The notes under the pieces were generated by a model, which made no database searches, was not told the DNA's origin, and saw only the letters and a program-made list of their open reading frames with translations. Below are positions 48,767 through 57,375 of a DNA stretch of 64,000 bases, piece by piece. The DNA is from Propionibacteriaceae bacterium (GTDB lineage: Bacteria; Actinomycetota; Actinomycetes; Propionibacteriales; Propionibacteriaceae). The stretch lies in NCBI GenBank assembly GCA_031271975.1, contig JAISUR010000044.1:1-64000 (forward strand), written 5' to 3'. Numbering within the stretch: position 1 is the first letter of the stretch; each line of letters starts with the position of its first letter. The translations under genes and the position numbers were made by a program.

Positions 48767-49855
48767 ATGACTAAGAGGATCATCGCTGCGGCACTCACCT
48801 CGCTGGCCCTTGTCCTGACCGGTTGCGCTCCGACGCCGGCGGCAAGCCCCAGCGATACCCCGACCGCCGCCCCCATTCCGGAACCGACCCAGACCGCGCT
48901 TGAGCAGGGCGTTTGGCTCCCGGTCTCGGGATCGCCCATCGCCACGTGGTATCCCGCCGTCGTATCGCTGGGCGACAGGTTCCTGGTGTTCGGCGGGCAC
49001 ACCGAAGACCTGGGCGGCCTCGTCGAACCCGACAAGGACTTCCAAGCCGACGGCGCCGCGGTGTTCGACCCGAACACCCAGACCTGGACGCAGGCGGCCG
49101 CCCTGCCCGGCCCGCTGACCTGGGTCGAACATGCCCAGCAGGTGGGCGATGCCGTGTACGCGCTGGTCGACGACGGATCGCGGCACTACGCGCTGTACCG
49201 CTATGACACGCTTGGCAACACCTGGAGCACGGTGTCACTGCCGGCTGCCTTCGCTGATATCGACAGCATCGATACGCGGCTCCTCGTTGACGGCGAACGC
49301 CTCTTGCTCACTCGGGACTGCGATTCGGCCGAGCGTGTCGGCGAGGAGTGGTCCGCGCTTCCCGAGATTCCCCATGGCGACGACGAACAATGCGGCTTGC
49401 AGTTCTTGGCGGCCTCAGACTCGCAGCGCTACCTCGCCGCCCAAGTTGGGGTGGAATTGGAAAGCCAAGCGGGATGGTACGTCTACGACGGCTCCCGGTG
49501 GCGGGAAGCGGACGGCGAAGAACTGTATTCGGGCATCGATTTCGACAAGAAGACCGCCTACGAGCTGCAGTTGACCATTGCCGAAACGGGCAAGTGGCGC
49601 GTCGAGAAGGCGGAAACCGCACTCGTTGCAGGCACTCCCGCCCTGCCAGCGTACCTCACAACAGTGTGGATCGGCGATGAAGAAACCGCCCTGCTGCTCG
49701 TTGGAAAGCAGGACGGCAAGTACCTGGTCGTGGACACCGCCAAGTACGTCGACGGGTACCCTGAAAAGGAATGGCGGGACGCCAGCTCGGCTGTGGGCAG
49801 CGGTTCCCTGCTCATCTGGGACGCGGCCCAACCGCTGCAGTACGTGTACGCGTAA
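48767..49855 (+). CDS. Lipoprotein with propeller-like extracellular domain (paralog B)
   Basis: 362 residues from ATG 48767 with AGGAGA upstream. Lipobox VLTGC. The layout matches paralog A: linker, then repeats such as GDRFLVFGGH, NTQTWTQAAALPGPL and GNTWSTVSLP of Kelch-like character, a Cys in TRDCDSAE matching the GCS position of paralog A, and a C-terminal DGKYLVVDTAKY. The two probably arose by tandem duplication, including the promoter element. Family and role are unknown. Confidence 0.75.
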   Translation: MTKRIIAAALTSLALVLTGCAPTPAASPSDTPTAAPIPEPTQTALEQGVWLPVSGSPIATWYPAVVSLGDRFLVFGGHTEDLGGLVEPDKDFQADGAAVFDPNTQTWTQAAALPGPLTWVEHAQQVGDAVYALVDDGSRHYALYRYDTLGNTWSTVSLPAAFADIDSIDTRLLVDGERLLLTRDCDSAERVGEEWSALPEIPHGDDEQCGLQFLAASDSQRYLAAQVGVELESQAGWYVYDGSRWREADGEELYSGIDFDKKTAYELQLTIAETGKWRVEKAETALVAGTPALPAYLTTVWIGDEETALLLVGKQDGKYLVVDTAKYVDGYPEKEWRDASSAVGSGSLLIWDAAQPLQYVYA

Positions 49856-49917
49856 AGGAGTTGCCGGAATCCGGACTTCGGTTGCGAGCAACTCGGCCAG
49901 ATGGAAAGGTTGTCCCC

Positions 49918-51990
49918 ATGAGTTCAAAGCTGAGCAGCACACAAGTGACCAGTCCGGACCAGGTACGCAATGTCGTCCTCATCGGAAATGCGGGGTCTGG
50001 CAAGACGTCCCTGTTCGAACAGTTGTTGAAGGCCCGCGTGGCCGGCTATCGCGGCGAGAAGGATGATCCCGAACGCGCGGCGCAACTGTATCTGGCCACT
50101 TTCATCAACGAGTCCGTCGTGGTCAACCTGTTGGACGCACCCGGGCATCCAGATTTCGTAGGCGAGTTGCGGGCGGGCATCCGGGCCGCCGACGCCGCGA
50201 TCTTCGTGGTTTCCGCCGCCGACGGCATTGACGGCATGGCGCAGGCCCTGTGGGACGAATGCGCCAGCGCCAACCTGCCGCGGATCATCGCGTTGACGAA
50301 GCTGGACGCCGGGCACGCCGACTTCGACGGTTCCGTGACTTCCGCCCAGCAGACGTTCGGAGACATGGTGCTCCCGACGCACGTGCCCACGCTGGCGGCG
50401 TCCGGCGAGCTGGCGGGCAACATCGGCCTGATTTCGCTCGAAGAGCACGACTACTCCGGCGGCTCGGTGAAGACGTTGCCGGTCACCGCGACCGACACGC
50501 ACGTGGAGCGGTACCGCAGCCCGCTGATCGAAGGCGTCATCCAGGAAGCCGAGGACGAGGAGCTCATGGAGCGCCTGTTCGCCGAGGAGGAGATCGGCGC
50601 CGACGAGTTGCTCGACGCGATGATGAAGGCCGTCTCCACCGGCAACCTGTATCCCCTGGTCCCGATTTCGTCCGCCACTGGCGTCGGCGTGGAAGAGCTG
50701 CTGTCGCTCATCGAGCGCGGCTTCCCCACGCCAAGTTCGCATCCGAACCCGGAGGTCGATTCCCTCAAGGGCGATCCGCTGCCGCTGCCGGCCACGGATC
50801 CGGCGGGCCCGCTCGTCGCGCAGGTCATCCGCACCACAACTGACCCGTTTGCCGGGCGGTTGTCGATGGTGCGCATTTTCTCCGGCACGCTCAAGGTGGA
50901 CGACACGGTCCACATCGCCGGGCGCTGGCCGCAGGCCGACGAAGTGCACCAGAATCACGACTCCGACGAGCGCGTCGGTGGCATCCAAGCCCCGGTGGGC
51001 GTCGAGTTGAAGCCGCGCACGTCCGCGATCGCCGGCGAGATCGTCCTGATCCCGAAGCTGAACTCGGCCGAGACCGGCGACACACTGTCCGCGAAGGACC
51101 ACCCCAGCGTGGTGGCCCGCTGGACGCTGCCCGATCCGCTGCTGCCGTTGGCCGTGAAGGCCGCCACGCGCAACGACGAGGACAAGTTCTCCGGCGCGCT
51201 GCAGCGGCTTGCCGTAGAAGATTCCACGGTGCGCGTCGAGCGTTCCGGCGGCGACCAACTCGTCATTTGGACGACGGGCCAGGCTCACGCCGACCTGCTG
51301 CTCAATCGCCTCAACGACCGCTACGGCGTCAAGGTCGAGCAGGAAGAACTGCGCATTCCGCTGCGCGAGACGTTCATCGGCAAAGCCACCGCTGAGGGCC
51401 GCCACGTGAAACAGTCCGGCGGGCACGGCCAATACGCCAAGTGCAACATCGAAGTGGAACCGCTGCCACGCGGCGAGGGCTTCGAGTTCGTCGACAAGGT
51501 CGTGGGCGGCGCGGTCCCACGCCAGTTCATCCCGTCCGTGGAGAAGGGCGTGCGTTCCGCGCTGGAGAAGGGCGTAATCGCCGGCTTCCCGATGGTGGAC
51601 GTCCGCGTCACCCTCTTCGACGGCAAGGCCCACTCCGTCGACTCGTCCGATATGGCGTTCCAGCTTGCCGGCCAGTTGGCCATCAAGGAAGCCGCCAAGC
51701 CTACGGTCACCGCGCTGCTGGAGCCGATCGACCTGGTCACCGTCACCGTCGGCGAAGAGTATCTCGGGCCGGTGATGACGGACTTGTCCGGACGCCGCGG
51801 CCAACTGTTGGGCTCTGATTCGGTGAATCGCAAGGCCGTCATCCGGGCACTCGTCCCGCAGTTGGAGTTGGCGCGCTACGCCATCGACCTGCGCGGCATC
51901 GCCCACGGCTCGGGCACCTTCTCGCGCGAGTTCCACGGCTACGAGTTGCTGCCGGCCCACCTGACGGACAAGTTCCTGACGAAGAACTGA
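49918..51990 (+). CDS. Elongation factor G-like GTPase (FusA2-type)
   Basis: 690 residues from ATG 49918. GTPase motifs: G1 GNAGSGKTS, G3 DAPGH, G4 TKLD. Domains II-V follow the EF-G plan, with the domain IV RETFIGKATAEGRHVKQSGGHGQYA and domain V. A true EF-G has the AHIDAGKTT loop, so this is the paralog known in actinobacteria as EF-G-like or FusA2, with no settled role. Ribosome binding without full translocation is reported for some relatives. Convergent with the D-cysteine desulfhydrase-like gene. Confidence 0.9.
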   Translation: MSSKLSSTQVTSPDQVRNVVLIGNAGSGKTSLFEQLLKARVAGYRGEKDDPERAAQLYLATFINESVVVNLLDAPGHPDFVGELRAGIRAADAAIFVVSAADGIDGMAQALWDECASANLPRIIALTKLDAGHADFDGSVTSAQQTFGDMVLPTHVPTLAASGELAGNIGLISLEEHDYSGGSVKTLPVTATDTHVERYRSPLIEGVIQEAEDEELMERLFAEEEIGADELLDAMMKAVSTGNLYPLVPISSATGVGVEELLSLIERGFPTPSSHPNPEVDSLKGDPLPLPATDPAGPLVAQVIRTTTDPFAGRLSMVRIFSGTLKVDDTVHIAGRWPQADEVHQNHDSDERVGGIQAPVGVELKPRTSAIAGEIVLIPKLNSAETGDTLSAKDHPSVVARWTLPDPLLPLAVKAATRNDEDKFSGALQRLAVEDSTVRVERSGGDQLVIWTTGQAHADLLLNRLNDRYGVKVEQEELRIPLRETFIGKATAEGRHVKQSGGHGQYAKCNIEVEPLPRGEGFEFVDKVVGGAVPRQFIPSVEKGVRSALEKGVIAGFPMVDVRVTLFDGKAHSVDSSDMAFQLAGQLAIKEAAKPTVTALLEPIDLVTVTVGEEYLGPVMTDLSGRRGQLLGSDSVNRKAVIRALVPQLELARYAIDLRGIAHGSGTFSREFHGYELLPAHLTDKFLTKN

Positions 51991-52017
51991 CATTACCGGC
52001 CAACCCACCACCAGGCC

Positions 52018-52058
52018 GGACTGCGTCCCAAGATGCCGGAACAAGTCCGGCATGACGA
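52018..52058. repeat. Dispersed palindromic repeat copy between convergent genes
   Basis: GGACTGCGTCCC-AAG-ATGCCGGAACAAGTCCGGCATGACG type copy. Its CCGG..CCGG stem is extended to ATGCCGGA..TCCGGCAT. It lies 28 bp after the EF-G-like stop. Confidence 0.8.
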
Positions 52059-52101
52059 GCGGGAGGCCATCGTTGCCGCAGCGAAGCGACTTGCAGACCG
52101 G

Positions 52102-53313
52102 CTACAGTTCCGCCCGATAGGGGAACACGCTGGGCAGGCCGCCCGTGTGCCAGAACAAGACGCGCTCGTAGGCGGCAACGCCAGTTCCGGAACGCAACTC
52201 GCTGAGCAGGCCGGCGAAGGCCTTGCCGGAATAGACCGGGTCCAGCAGGATGCCCTCTCGGGACGCCAGCAGGCGCACCGCTTCACGCATGCCATCGGTG
52301 GGGACGCCGTAGCCGGCGCCCAGGGCGTGGTCGGCAACCCGCAGGTGGACTTCTCCTTGGGGCAGGCCCAACGCCCACATGTCGGCGATGATCTGCCGGA
52401 TGCCAGCTTCGGCGCCGGGAGCCGGCTCGTCCACACACATGGCTACTAGCTCGATCGGGGAGCCCAGCGCGGCCAGGCCCGCTGCCAGGCCAGCCGCCGT
52501 GCCATTGGAGCCGTTGGCCACCACAATCGCTTGCGGCAAGTCGTCGGGCAGCAGCGTCTCGTGCAACTCCAAGGCGGCGCGGGCGTAGCCGAGCGAACCC
52601 AGGGCGTTGGAGCCGCCCATCTCGATGACGTAGGCGTCGCGTCCCGCGGCGGCCAACTCGTCCGCCGCCGCCTGGATCGATTCGACCGTGTTGCCGGGGT
52701 AGACGCGGACGTCCGCGCCGAGCAGTTCGTCCAGCCAGACGTTGCCGCCGTTGCGGTATTCATCCGTTGGCAGATGGCCTTCGTGCAGGCCCAGCACGCA
52801 GCGTAGGCCGAGGCGCGCACACGCTGCCGCCGCCTGCCGGGCGAAATTGGACTGGAACCCGCCGCCGGTCACGATTGTGTCGTGGCCCTTGGCGAGGGCG
52901 TCAGCGAGCAGGTATTCCAGTTTGCGCACCTTGTTGCCGCCAGAGGCCAGGCCAGATTGGTCGTCGCGTTTTATCCACAGGTCGGTCCGGGGGACGGGCG
53001 CATCTTCGATGCGCATGGGACTGCGCGTGAGCAGTTGCTCCACAAGCGCGGGATCGGGCGCATCTTCGATGCGCATGGGACTGCGTCCCAAGATCCCGGA
53101 ACGAGTCCGGGATGACGGGGGGGGGGGTGTTGGGGATGACGGGGGTAGGGGTGTTGGGGACGACGCGGGTGGGGGTGTTGGGGACGACGCGGGTGGGGGT
53201 GTTGGGGACGAGCAGGGATCGAGACGGGTGAGGCGATGGGCGGGCGTGGGGAAGAAGCCGAGCGAGACCCTCGGGATGCTGCCTAGAAACTGGGCCAGCG
53301 CTGCGGCGGTCAT
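52102..53313 (-). CDS. D-cysteine desulfhydrase / ACC-deaminase family PLP enzyme with in-frame repeat insertion
   Basis: Degrades D-cysteine (or a related amino acid) to pyruvate, ammonia and sulfide. 403 residues. The start (IPRVSLGFFPTPAHRLTRL) and the core from about residue 107 (DLWIKRDD, GGNKVRKLEYLL with the PLP Lys at ~128, GGGFQSNFARQ, MGGSNALGSLGYARAALEL, GYGVPTDGM, ILLDPVYSGKAFAGL, HTGGLPSVF) match DcyD. Between about residues 34 and 106 lies foreign, repetitive sequence: four 8-residue SSPTPPPA-type units, the dispersed repeat read as SRTRSGILGRS, and a duplicated SPMRIEDAP. ATG 53313 overlaps the upstream stop (ATGA). Without the insert the length would be normal (~348). It may be active, inactive or phase-variable. 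Confidence 0.85.
   Translation of the reverse strand: MTAAALAQFLGSIPRVSLGFFPTPAHRLTRLDPCSSPTPPPASSPTPPPASSPTPLPPSSPTPPPPSSRTRSGILGRSPMRIEDAPDPALVEQLLTRSPMRIEDAPVPRTDLWIKRDDQSGLASGGNKVRKLEYLLADALAKGHDTIVTGGGFQSNFARQAAAACARLGLRCVLGLHEGHLPTDEYRNGGNVWLDELLGADVRVYPGNTVESIQAAADELAAAGRDAYVIEMGGSNALGSLGYARAALELHETLLPDDLPQAIVVANGSNGTAAGLAAGLAALGSPIELVAMCVDEPAPGAEAGIRQIIADMWALGLPQGEVHLRVADHALGAGYGVPTDGMREAVRLLASREGILLDPVYSGKAFAGLLSELRSGTGVAAYERVLFWHTGGLPSVFPYRAEL
52996..53220. repeat. Repeat insertion inside the desulfhydrase-like gene
   Basis: Contains a 30-bp perfect direct repeat (52996-53025 and 53056-53085, 60 bp apart), one dispersed-repeat copy (53080-53116), an 11-base G run (53117-53127) and four 24-bp tandem units (53112-53135, 53136-53159, 53160-53183, 53184-53207), two of them identical. 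The 5-mer GGATC occurs at 53051-53055 and 53216-53220, exactly 165 bp (55 codons) apart, which may mark the insertion. Confidence 0.85.
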
Positions 53314-54494
53314 TTGGCGGCGGCGGCGAAGGCTTGCCGCAGGTCGGCAATCAGGTCGTCGGAGTCTTCCAGGCCCACGGCCAGGCGGACCAAGTCGGCC
53401 GGTATGGCGGCTGCGGAACCGCTCTTTTGGGGGTGCGTCATAGCGGCCGGGTATTCGATCAGCGACTCGACCGCGCCCAGGGAGACGGCCAACAGGAACA
53501 CCTTTGTGGCTTCGCAGATGGCCTTGGCCGCCTGGGCCGAACCCACCTGGAAGGAGACCACCGCCCCGAAGCCGTCCATCTGTTCGACGGCGGTCTGGTG
53601 GCCGGGATCATTGGGCAAGCCTGGATAGCGCACCCGAGTGACTTGCGGGACAGTCTCCAGGAATTCGGCGATGATTTGGGCGTTCGCGCAGGCGGCGCGC
53701 ACCCGGGCGTCGAGCGTCTTTAAGCCGCGTTGCCCCAACCAGCAGTCGAACGGGCTCGGGATCGCGCCGGTGGCGTTCTGCCACCAGTAGGCCTCGGCGG
53801 CAACCAACCCCGTTTCGGAGGCGCCTGGACGGCCCAACTCCAGGCCGGGAGCAAACACCGCCGCTCCCCCGACCAGGTCGGAGTGGCCGCCGATGGCCTT
53901 CGTAGTGGAATGCACGACCACGTCCGCGCCCAAAGTCAGCGGGCGCTGCAGGGCCGGCGTCGCGAAGGTGTTGTCCACAACGAGGAATGCGCCGACGGCA
54001 TGCGCGATGGCGGCTGCGGATTCGATGTCGATGATGTCGAGCAGCGGATTGGACGGCGTCTCCAGCCAGACCACCCGCGGCCGCAACTCCCCCGCGGCGT
54101 TGGCCAGCGCGACCGTGTCAGTGGCGTCCAAGCCGTGGGCCAGCCGGCATTCGGCGGGGAGCAGTTGGTTGAACATGCGGTACGTGCCGCCGTAGACATC
54201 CTGGGAATAGAGCACCCTTTCTCCCGGCTGCACGAGCGCCCGCAACACCGTGTCGGTGGCCGACAGCCCGCTCGGGAAAGCCAGCGCGGATTCGCCCTCC
54301 TCCAGGGAAGCGAGCGCGGCCTGGTAACCGTCACGCGTCGGATTGCCGGAACGCGAGTAGTCGTAGCCGCCGCGCGGCACGCCGACCTGGTCCATGACGT
54401 AGGTGGAAGCGAATGTGACCGGCGGGACGACCGCGCCCGTGATGGGATCGGGCTCTTGCCCGACGTGGATCGCGCGCGTGGAGAACTCAGGCAT
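53310..54494 (-). CDS. metB: Cystathionine gamma-synthase/lyase family PLP enzyme
   Basis: Acts in cystathionine/methionine/cysteine interconversion. 394 residues from ATG 54494, overlapping the ATPase stop by 8 nt. PLP Lys199 in HSTTKAIGGHSD; YDYSRSGNPTRDG, ALAFPSGLSAT, PSNPLLDIIDI and LGAVESLIEYPAAMTH are diagnostic. Synthase, gamma-lyase and beta-lyase cannot be separated with confidence by sequence alone. Position after a cystine-type transporter makes a lyase role plausible. Confidence 0.85.
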   Translation of the reverse strand: MPEFSTRAIHVGQEPDPITGAVVPPVTFASTYVMDQVGVPRGGYDYSRSGNPTRDGYQAALASLEEGESALAFPSGLSATDTVLRALVQPGERVLYSQDVYGGTYRMFNQLLPAECRLAHGLDATDTVALANAAGELRPRVVWLETPSNPLLDIIDIESAAAIAHAVGAFLVVDNTFATPALQRPLTLGADVVVHSTTKAIGGHSDLVGGAAVFAPGLELGRPGASETGLVAAEAYWWQNATGAIPSPFDCWLGQRGLKTLDARVRAACANAQIIAEFLETVPQVTRVRYPGLPNDPGHQTAVEQMDGFGAVVSFQVGSAQAAKAICEATKVFLLAVSLGAVESLIEYPAAMTHPQKSGSAAAIPADLVRLAVGLEDSDDLIADLRQAFAAAAK

Positions 54495-55341
54495 GGCCGC
54501 CGACCCCATGGCCTTCCCCACTGGAGATCAGCGGGGCAGGGGCGTCAACGGCACTGGTCTCGGTCGGACTCACGAACGGCGCGTCCGAATCGGCCAGCGG
54601 ATCCAACACGCGGCGCAGGAATTCCTGCGTGCGCGGCTGTTTGGGGTTGAGCAGCACCTGCTGCGGGTCGCCCTGCTCCACGATCTGGCCCTGGTCCATG
54701 AAGACGGCCTGGTTGGCGACTTGCGTGGCGAAGTGGATTTCGTGGGTCACCACGACCATCGTCCACCCCTGACGGGCCAGGTTGCGCATCACCTGCAGCA
54801 CGTCGCCGACGATTTCCGGATCCAGCGCCGAGGTGGGCTCGTCGAAAAGCAGCAGTTTGGGCTGTAGGGCGAGCGCCCGGGCGATGCCCACGCGCTGCTG
54901 CTGGCCGCCGGACAACTCGTGAGGGAAAGCGCCGGCGCGGTCCGCCAGGCCGACCTGCTCCAACAGCTCCATGCCGTAGCCAACGGCCCATTCGCGCGAC
55001 TTGCCCTGCCCGTAAATGGGGCCCTCGATGACGTTTTCCAGGGCAGTGCGGTGCGGGAAGAGGTGGTGGGCCTGAAAGACGAAGCCGGTCTTGGCGCGCA
55101 GCTCGTGGATCTCCTGCTTGGACGGTTTCGAGACCCAGTCGACGCTGGTGGAGTCGATGGTGACCCGGCCCGACTCGGGCTTTTCCAGGCCGTTGACGCA
55201 GCGCAGCAGCGTGGTCTTGCCGCACCCCGACGGCCCGACGATGACCGTCACCGACCCCGCCGGGACGTCCAACTGGATGCCGCGCAGGACTTGGTTGTCG
55301 CCGAAGGACTTGTGCAGTTCGCGGATTTCGAGCAGCGCCAT
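54487..55341 (-). CDS. Polar amino acid (cystine-type) ABC transporter ATP-binding protein
   Basis: 284 residues. Walker [11 protein letters not shown]-loop [19 protein letters not shown], signature [15 protein letters not shown], Walker [15 protein letters not shown], switch VVTHEI. GlnQ/TcyN group. A C-terminal extension of about 35 residues after the usual end (from DSDAPF on) is Ser/Pro-rich. It is 1 nt after the permease stop region, and metB overlaps its end. Together with permease and binding protein it makes a full importer. Confidence 0.93.
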   Translation of the reverse strand: MALLEIRELHKSFGDNQVLRGIQLDVPAGSVTVIVGPSGCGKTTLLRCVNGLEKPESGRVTIDSTSVDWVSKPSKQEIHELRAKTGFVFQAHHLFPHRTALENVIEGPIYGQGKSREWAVGYGMELLEQVGLADRAGAFPHELSGGQQQRVGIARALALQPKLLLFDEPTSALDPEIVGDVLQVMRNLARQGWTMVVVTHEIHFATQVANQAVFMDQGQIVEQGDPQQVLLNPKQPRTQEFLRRVLDPLADSDAPFVSPTETSAVDAPAPLISSGEGHGVGGHA

Positions 55342-55342
55342 G

Positions 55343-56005
55343 TCACACCGTCACATACTTGCTCAGCCGCACTTCAACCCGTTTCTGGGCGAAGGAGAGC
55401 ACGGTACAGATAAGCCAATAAATCAACGCCGCCTCCGTGTACATCGTGAGGAAATCGTACGTCGGCGTGGCGATGATCTGGGACCGGCGCAGCAATTCGG
55501 TCACCATCACGATGGAAGCCAGCGAGGTGTCTTTGACCAACCCGATGAAGGTGTTCGACAGCGGCGGGATGGCAATACGGAAGGCTTGCGGCAAGATCAC
55601 CCGGCGCAGCGTGCGCCAATAGTCCAAAGTGACGGCGGCCGCGGCTTCCCACTGCCCTTTGGGCACGGCGAGAATCGCGCCGCGTATGGTCTCGCCCGCG
55701 TAGCCGCCGACGTTCACGGAGAAGGCGATTACGGCCGACGGGTACGGATCGAGCAGGACTCCCATGAAGGGCAGTGCGTAGAAGATGATGAAAAGCTGCA
55801 CCAGCAGCGGAGTGCCGCGGATGACCGACACGTAGAACTGGCCGATCAACGCGACGGGCTTGAGCGACGACAGCCGGGCCAGGGCCACCAGCACCGCCAA
55901 GACCAGGCCGAACGCGAAAGACAGCAGCGTGAGCGGAATCGTGCCCGCGACACTCGCCCAGACCAGTGGCCAAAAGGAATCAACCGCGAGTTGCCAATGG
56001 TTCAT
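55343..56005 (-). CDS. Polar amino acid (cystine-type) ABC transporter permease
   Basis: 220 residues, five membrane segments, with the HisM/TcyL signature RGTPLLVQLFIIFYALP and ETIRGAILAVPKGQWEAA, and the EAA loop with G at the conserved site. Start ATG 56005. Single permease, presumably a homodimer. It is separated from the binding-protein gene by 76 bp that hold a strong hairpin. Confidence 0.93.
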   Translation of the reverse strand: MNHWQLAVDSFWPLVWASVAGTIPLTLLSFAFGLVLAVLVALARLSSLKPVALIGQFYVSVIRGTPLLVQLFIIFYALPFMGVLLDPYPSAVIAFSVNVGGYAGETIRGAILAVPKGQWEAAAAVTLDYWRTLRRVILPQAFRIAIPPLSNTFIGLVKDTSLASIVMVTELLRRSQIIATPTYDFLTMYTEAALIYWLICTVLSFAQKRVEVRLSKYVTV

Positions 56006-56029
56006 ATCTTCTCCTCCGCCTCAACGTGG

Positions 56030-56070
56030 TGAGGGCCACACCCCTGCCGCGCGGCGGAGTGTGGCCCTCA
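56030..56070. other. Intercistronic hairpin between binding protein and permease genes
   Basis: Perfect 12-pair inverted repeat TGAGGGCCACAC (56030-56041) with GTGTGGCCCTCA (56059-56070), plus an inner CCGC/GCGG. There is no T run on the minus strand, so it is more likely an mRNA-stabilising or partial-termination element that raises binding-protein output. Confidence 0.6.
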
Positions 56071-56081
56071 GTGTACGACCC

Positions 56082-56879
56082 CTACTGGGAGATATCTTTG
56101 CCGAAGTACTTTTCGCCGATGGCCTTGAGCGTGCCGTCAGCCTTCAGATCGGCCAGCGCCTTGTTGACGGCGTCCAGCAGGCCGGAGTCTTTCTTGAGGG
56201 CGAAGCCCTGGTAGACCTTGTCGTCGGTGACCTCGACCGCAATCTTGGTCTCGGTGTCCTTGGTGGTGCTGAAATAGTCGAGCGCAGCAAGGGCGTCGTT
56301 CAGCGTGAAGTCGATGCGACCCTGCTGGACGGCGGCCACGGCCTCCGAGAAGCCCGGCACAGTCTCGACGGTCGCCCCATAGCCTTCGGCCTTCGCGCCC
56401 CAGTTGGAGCCCGCGGACTGGCCGGCGGTCTTGCCCTTCAGGTCTGCCACGGTGTTGATGGCGGTGTTGTCCGTGCGTGTGATCGCGACCGGGTAAGACA
56501 CGGAATAGGCCTCGCTCATGTCGTAGATGCCCTTACGCTCCTCGGTCAACTCGACCTCGTTGGCGATGGCGTTGAAGCGGCCGGATTCCAGCGCGGCGAA
56601 GATGCCGTCCCAGGTCGTCTCGGCGAACTCGGCCTCCAGGCCCAGCTTTTCGGCGACCGCCTTGGCGACCTCGACGTCATAGCCGACGAGTTCGTTCGTG
56701 GCCTGGTCGTGGTAGGAGAAGGGCGCATAGGTGCCCTCCGTGCCGAAGATGATCTTGCCGTTCAGCGCCGCGACGGCGTCGTCACCGGCGTCACCCGACG
56801 TCTGGGCGGTCGGCTGGGCCGAGCAGGCGCCCAGAGCGAGCAGCAAGATGCCTACGGCGGCGGCTATTGATTTCCTCAT
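56082..56879 (-). CDS. Polar amino acid (cystine-type) ABC transporter solute-binding lipoprotein
   Basis: 265 residues from ATG 56879, AAGGA about ten bases upstream. Lipobox LALGAC at residues ~15-20. Family 3 pattern: IIFGTEGTYAPFSYHD, ELVGYDVEVAKAVAEKLG, TWDGIFAALESGRFNAIAN, LKGKTAGQSAGSN. This resembles TcyJ/FliY cystine-binding proteins, but the amino acid cannot be fixed. First gene of the operon. A weak promoter (TGGACG-N17-TAGAGT, minus strand, 57060-57088) would leave a leader of about 170 nt, in which no riboswitch is recognised. Confidence 0.9.
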   Translation of the reverse strand: MRKSIAAAVGILLLALGACSAQPTAQTSGDAGDDAVAALNGKIIFGTEGTYAPFSYHDQATNELVGYDVEVAKAVAEKLGLEAEFAETTWDGIFAALESGRFNAIANEVELTEERKGIYDMSEAYSVSYPVAITRTDNTAINTVADLKGKTAGQSAGSNWGAKAEGYGATVETVPGFSEAVAAVQQGRIDFTLNDALAALDYFSTTKDTETKIAVEVTDDKVYQGFALKKDSGLLDAVNKALADLKADGTLKAIGEKYFGKDISQ

Positions 56880-57106
56880 GATGGTATTTCCTTTCGTATA
56901 CGCGTGCGTGCGCATGTTGGTCTGTGGGCAGGGGCTCAGGCTGGTTGGATTGGCATGGGTGGGTGCGGATGCTCAGGCTCAGCCTCGCGGGCACATTCGA
57001 CAACAGCAGCGGCCTGCGACGAGGCACGCGACGGCGTTGGATGTGTTTCGCACGGGAGAACTCTAACCCATCGCGCCGAGCGCGTCCACTCGGGTATACA
57101 CGATTG

Positions 57107-57349
57107 TTATCTTGTGGTGCCCCGGCGGCGCCACCAGACGATGGCCAGCGCCAGCAGCCCCAAACCCAGTCCCGTCAGGGCCACCCACAGGCGCCACAGT
57201 TGGCCGGAAACCGCCAACTCGCCGTAAAGGGCCAGGCACACTACCGTCGCCACGCCGAACCCGCCGGAGCCGATGGCCAGCACCAGCTTCCCATCCGGGT
57301 CGAGCGCCTTGACCGGCGCCTGCATGAGCACGGGCTTGATCTGGTTCAC
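57107..57349 (-). CDS. DUF2530 membrane protein
   Basis: 80 residues, GTG start at 57349 (NQIKPVLMQAPVKALDPDG). Two membrane helices (about 24-43 and 52-70) with VALTGLGLGLLALAIVWWRRR at the end, as in the actinobacterial DUF2530 family, often beside a purine permease gene. ATG 57379 in the same frame lies inside a dispersed repeat and is not used. Role unknown. Confidence 0.7.
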   Translation of the reverse strand: MNQIKPVLMQAPVKALDPDGKLVLAIGSGGFGVATVVCLALYGELAVSGQLWRLWVALTGLGLGLLALAIVWWRRRGTTR

Positions 57350-57375
57350 ATCGTGAAGTCTAACTACCTTCCCTG

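Noticed and set aside
53112-53207. CRISPR-like array
   Set aside because: The 24-bp units are directly adjacent with no spacers, and no cas genes are present.
56880-57059. SAM or other riboswitch before the cystine-type operon
   Set aside because: The leader is long, but I find no SAM-I, SAM-II or SAM-IV core sequences or convincing helices.
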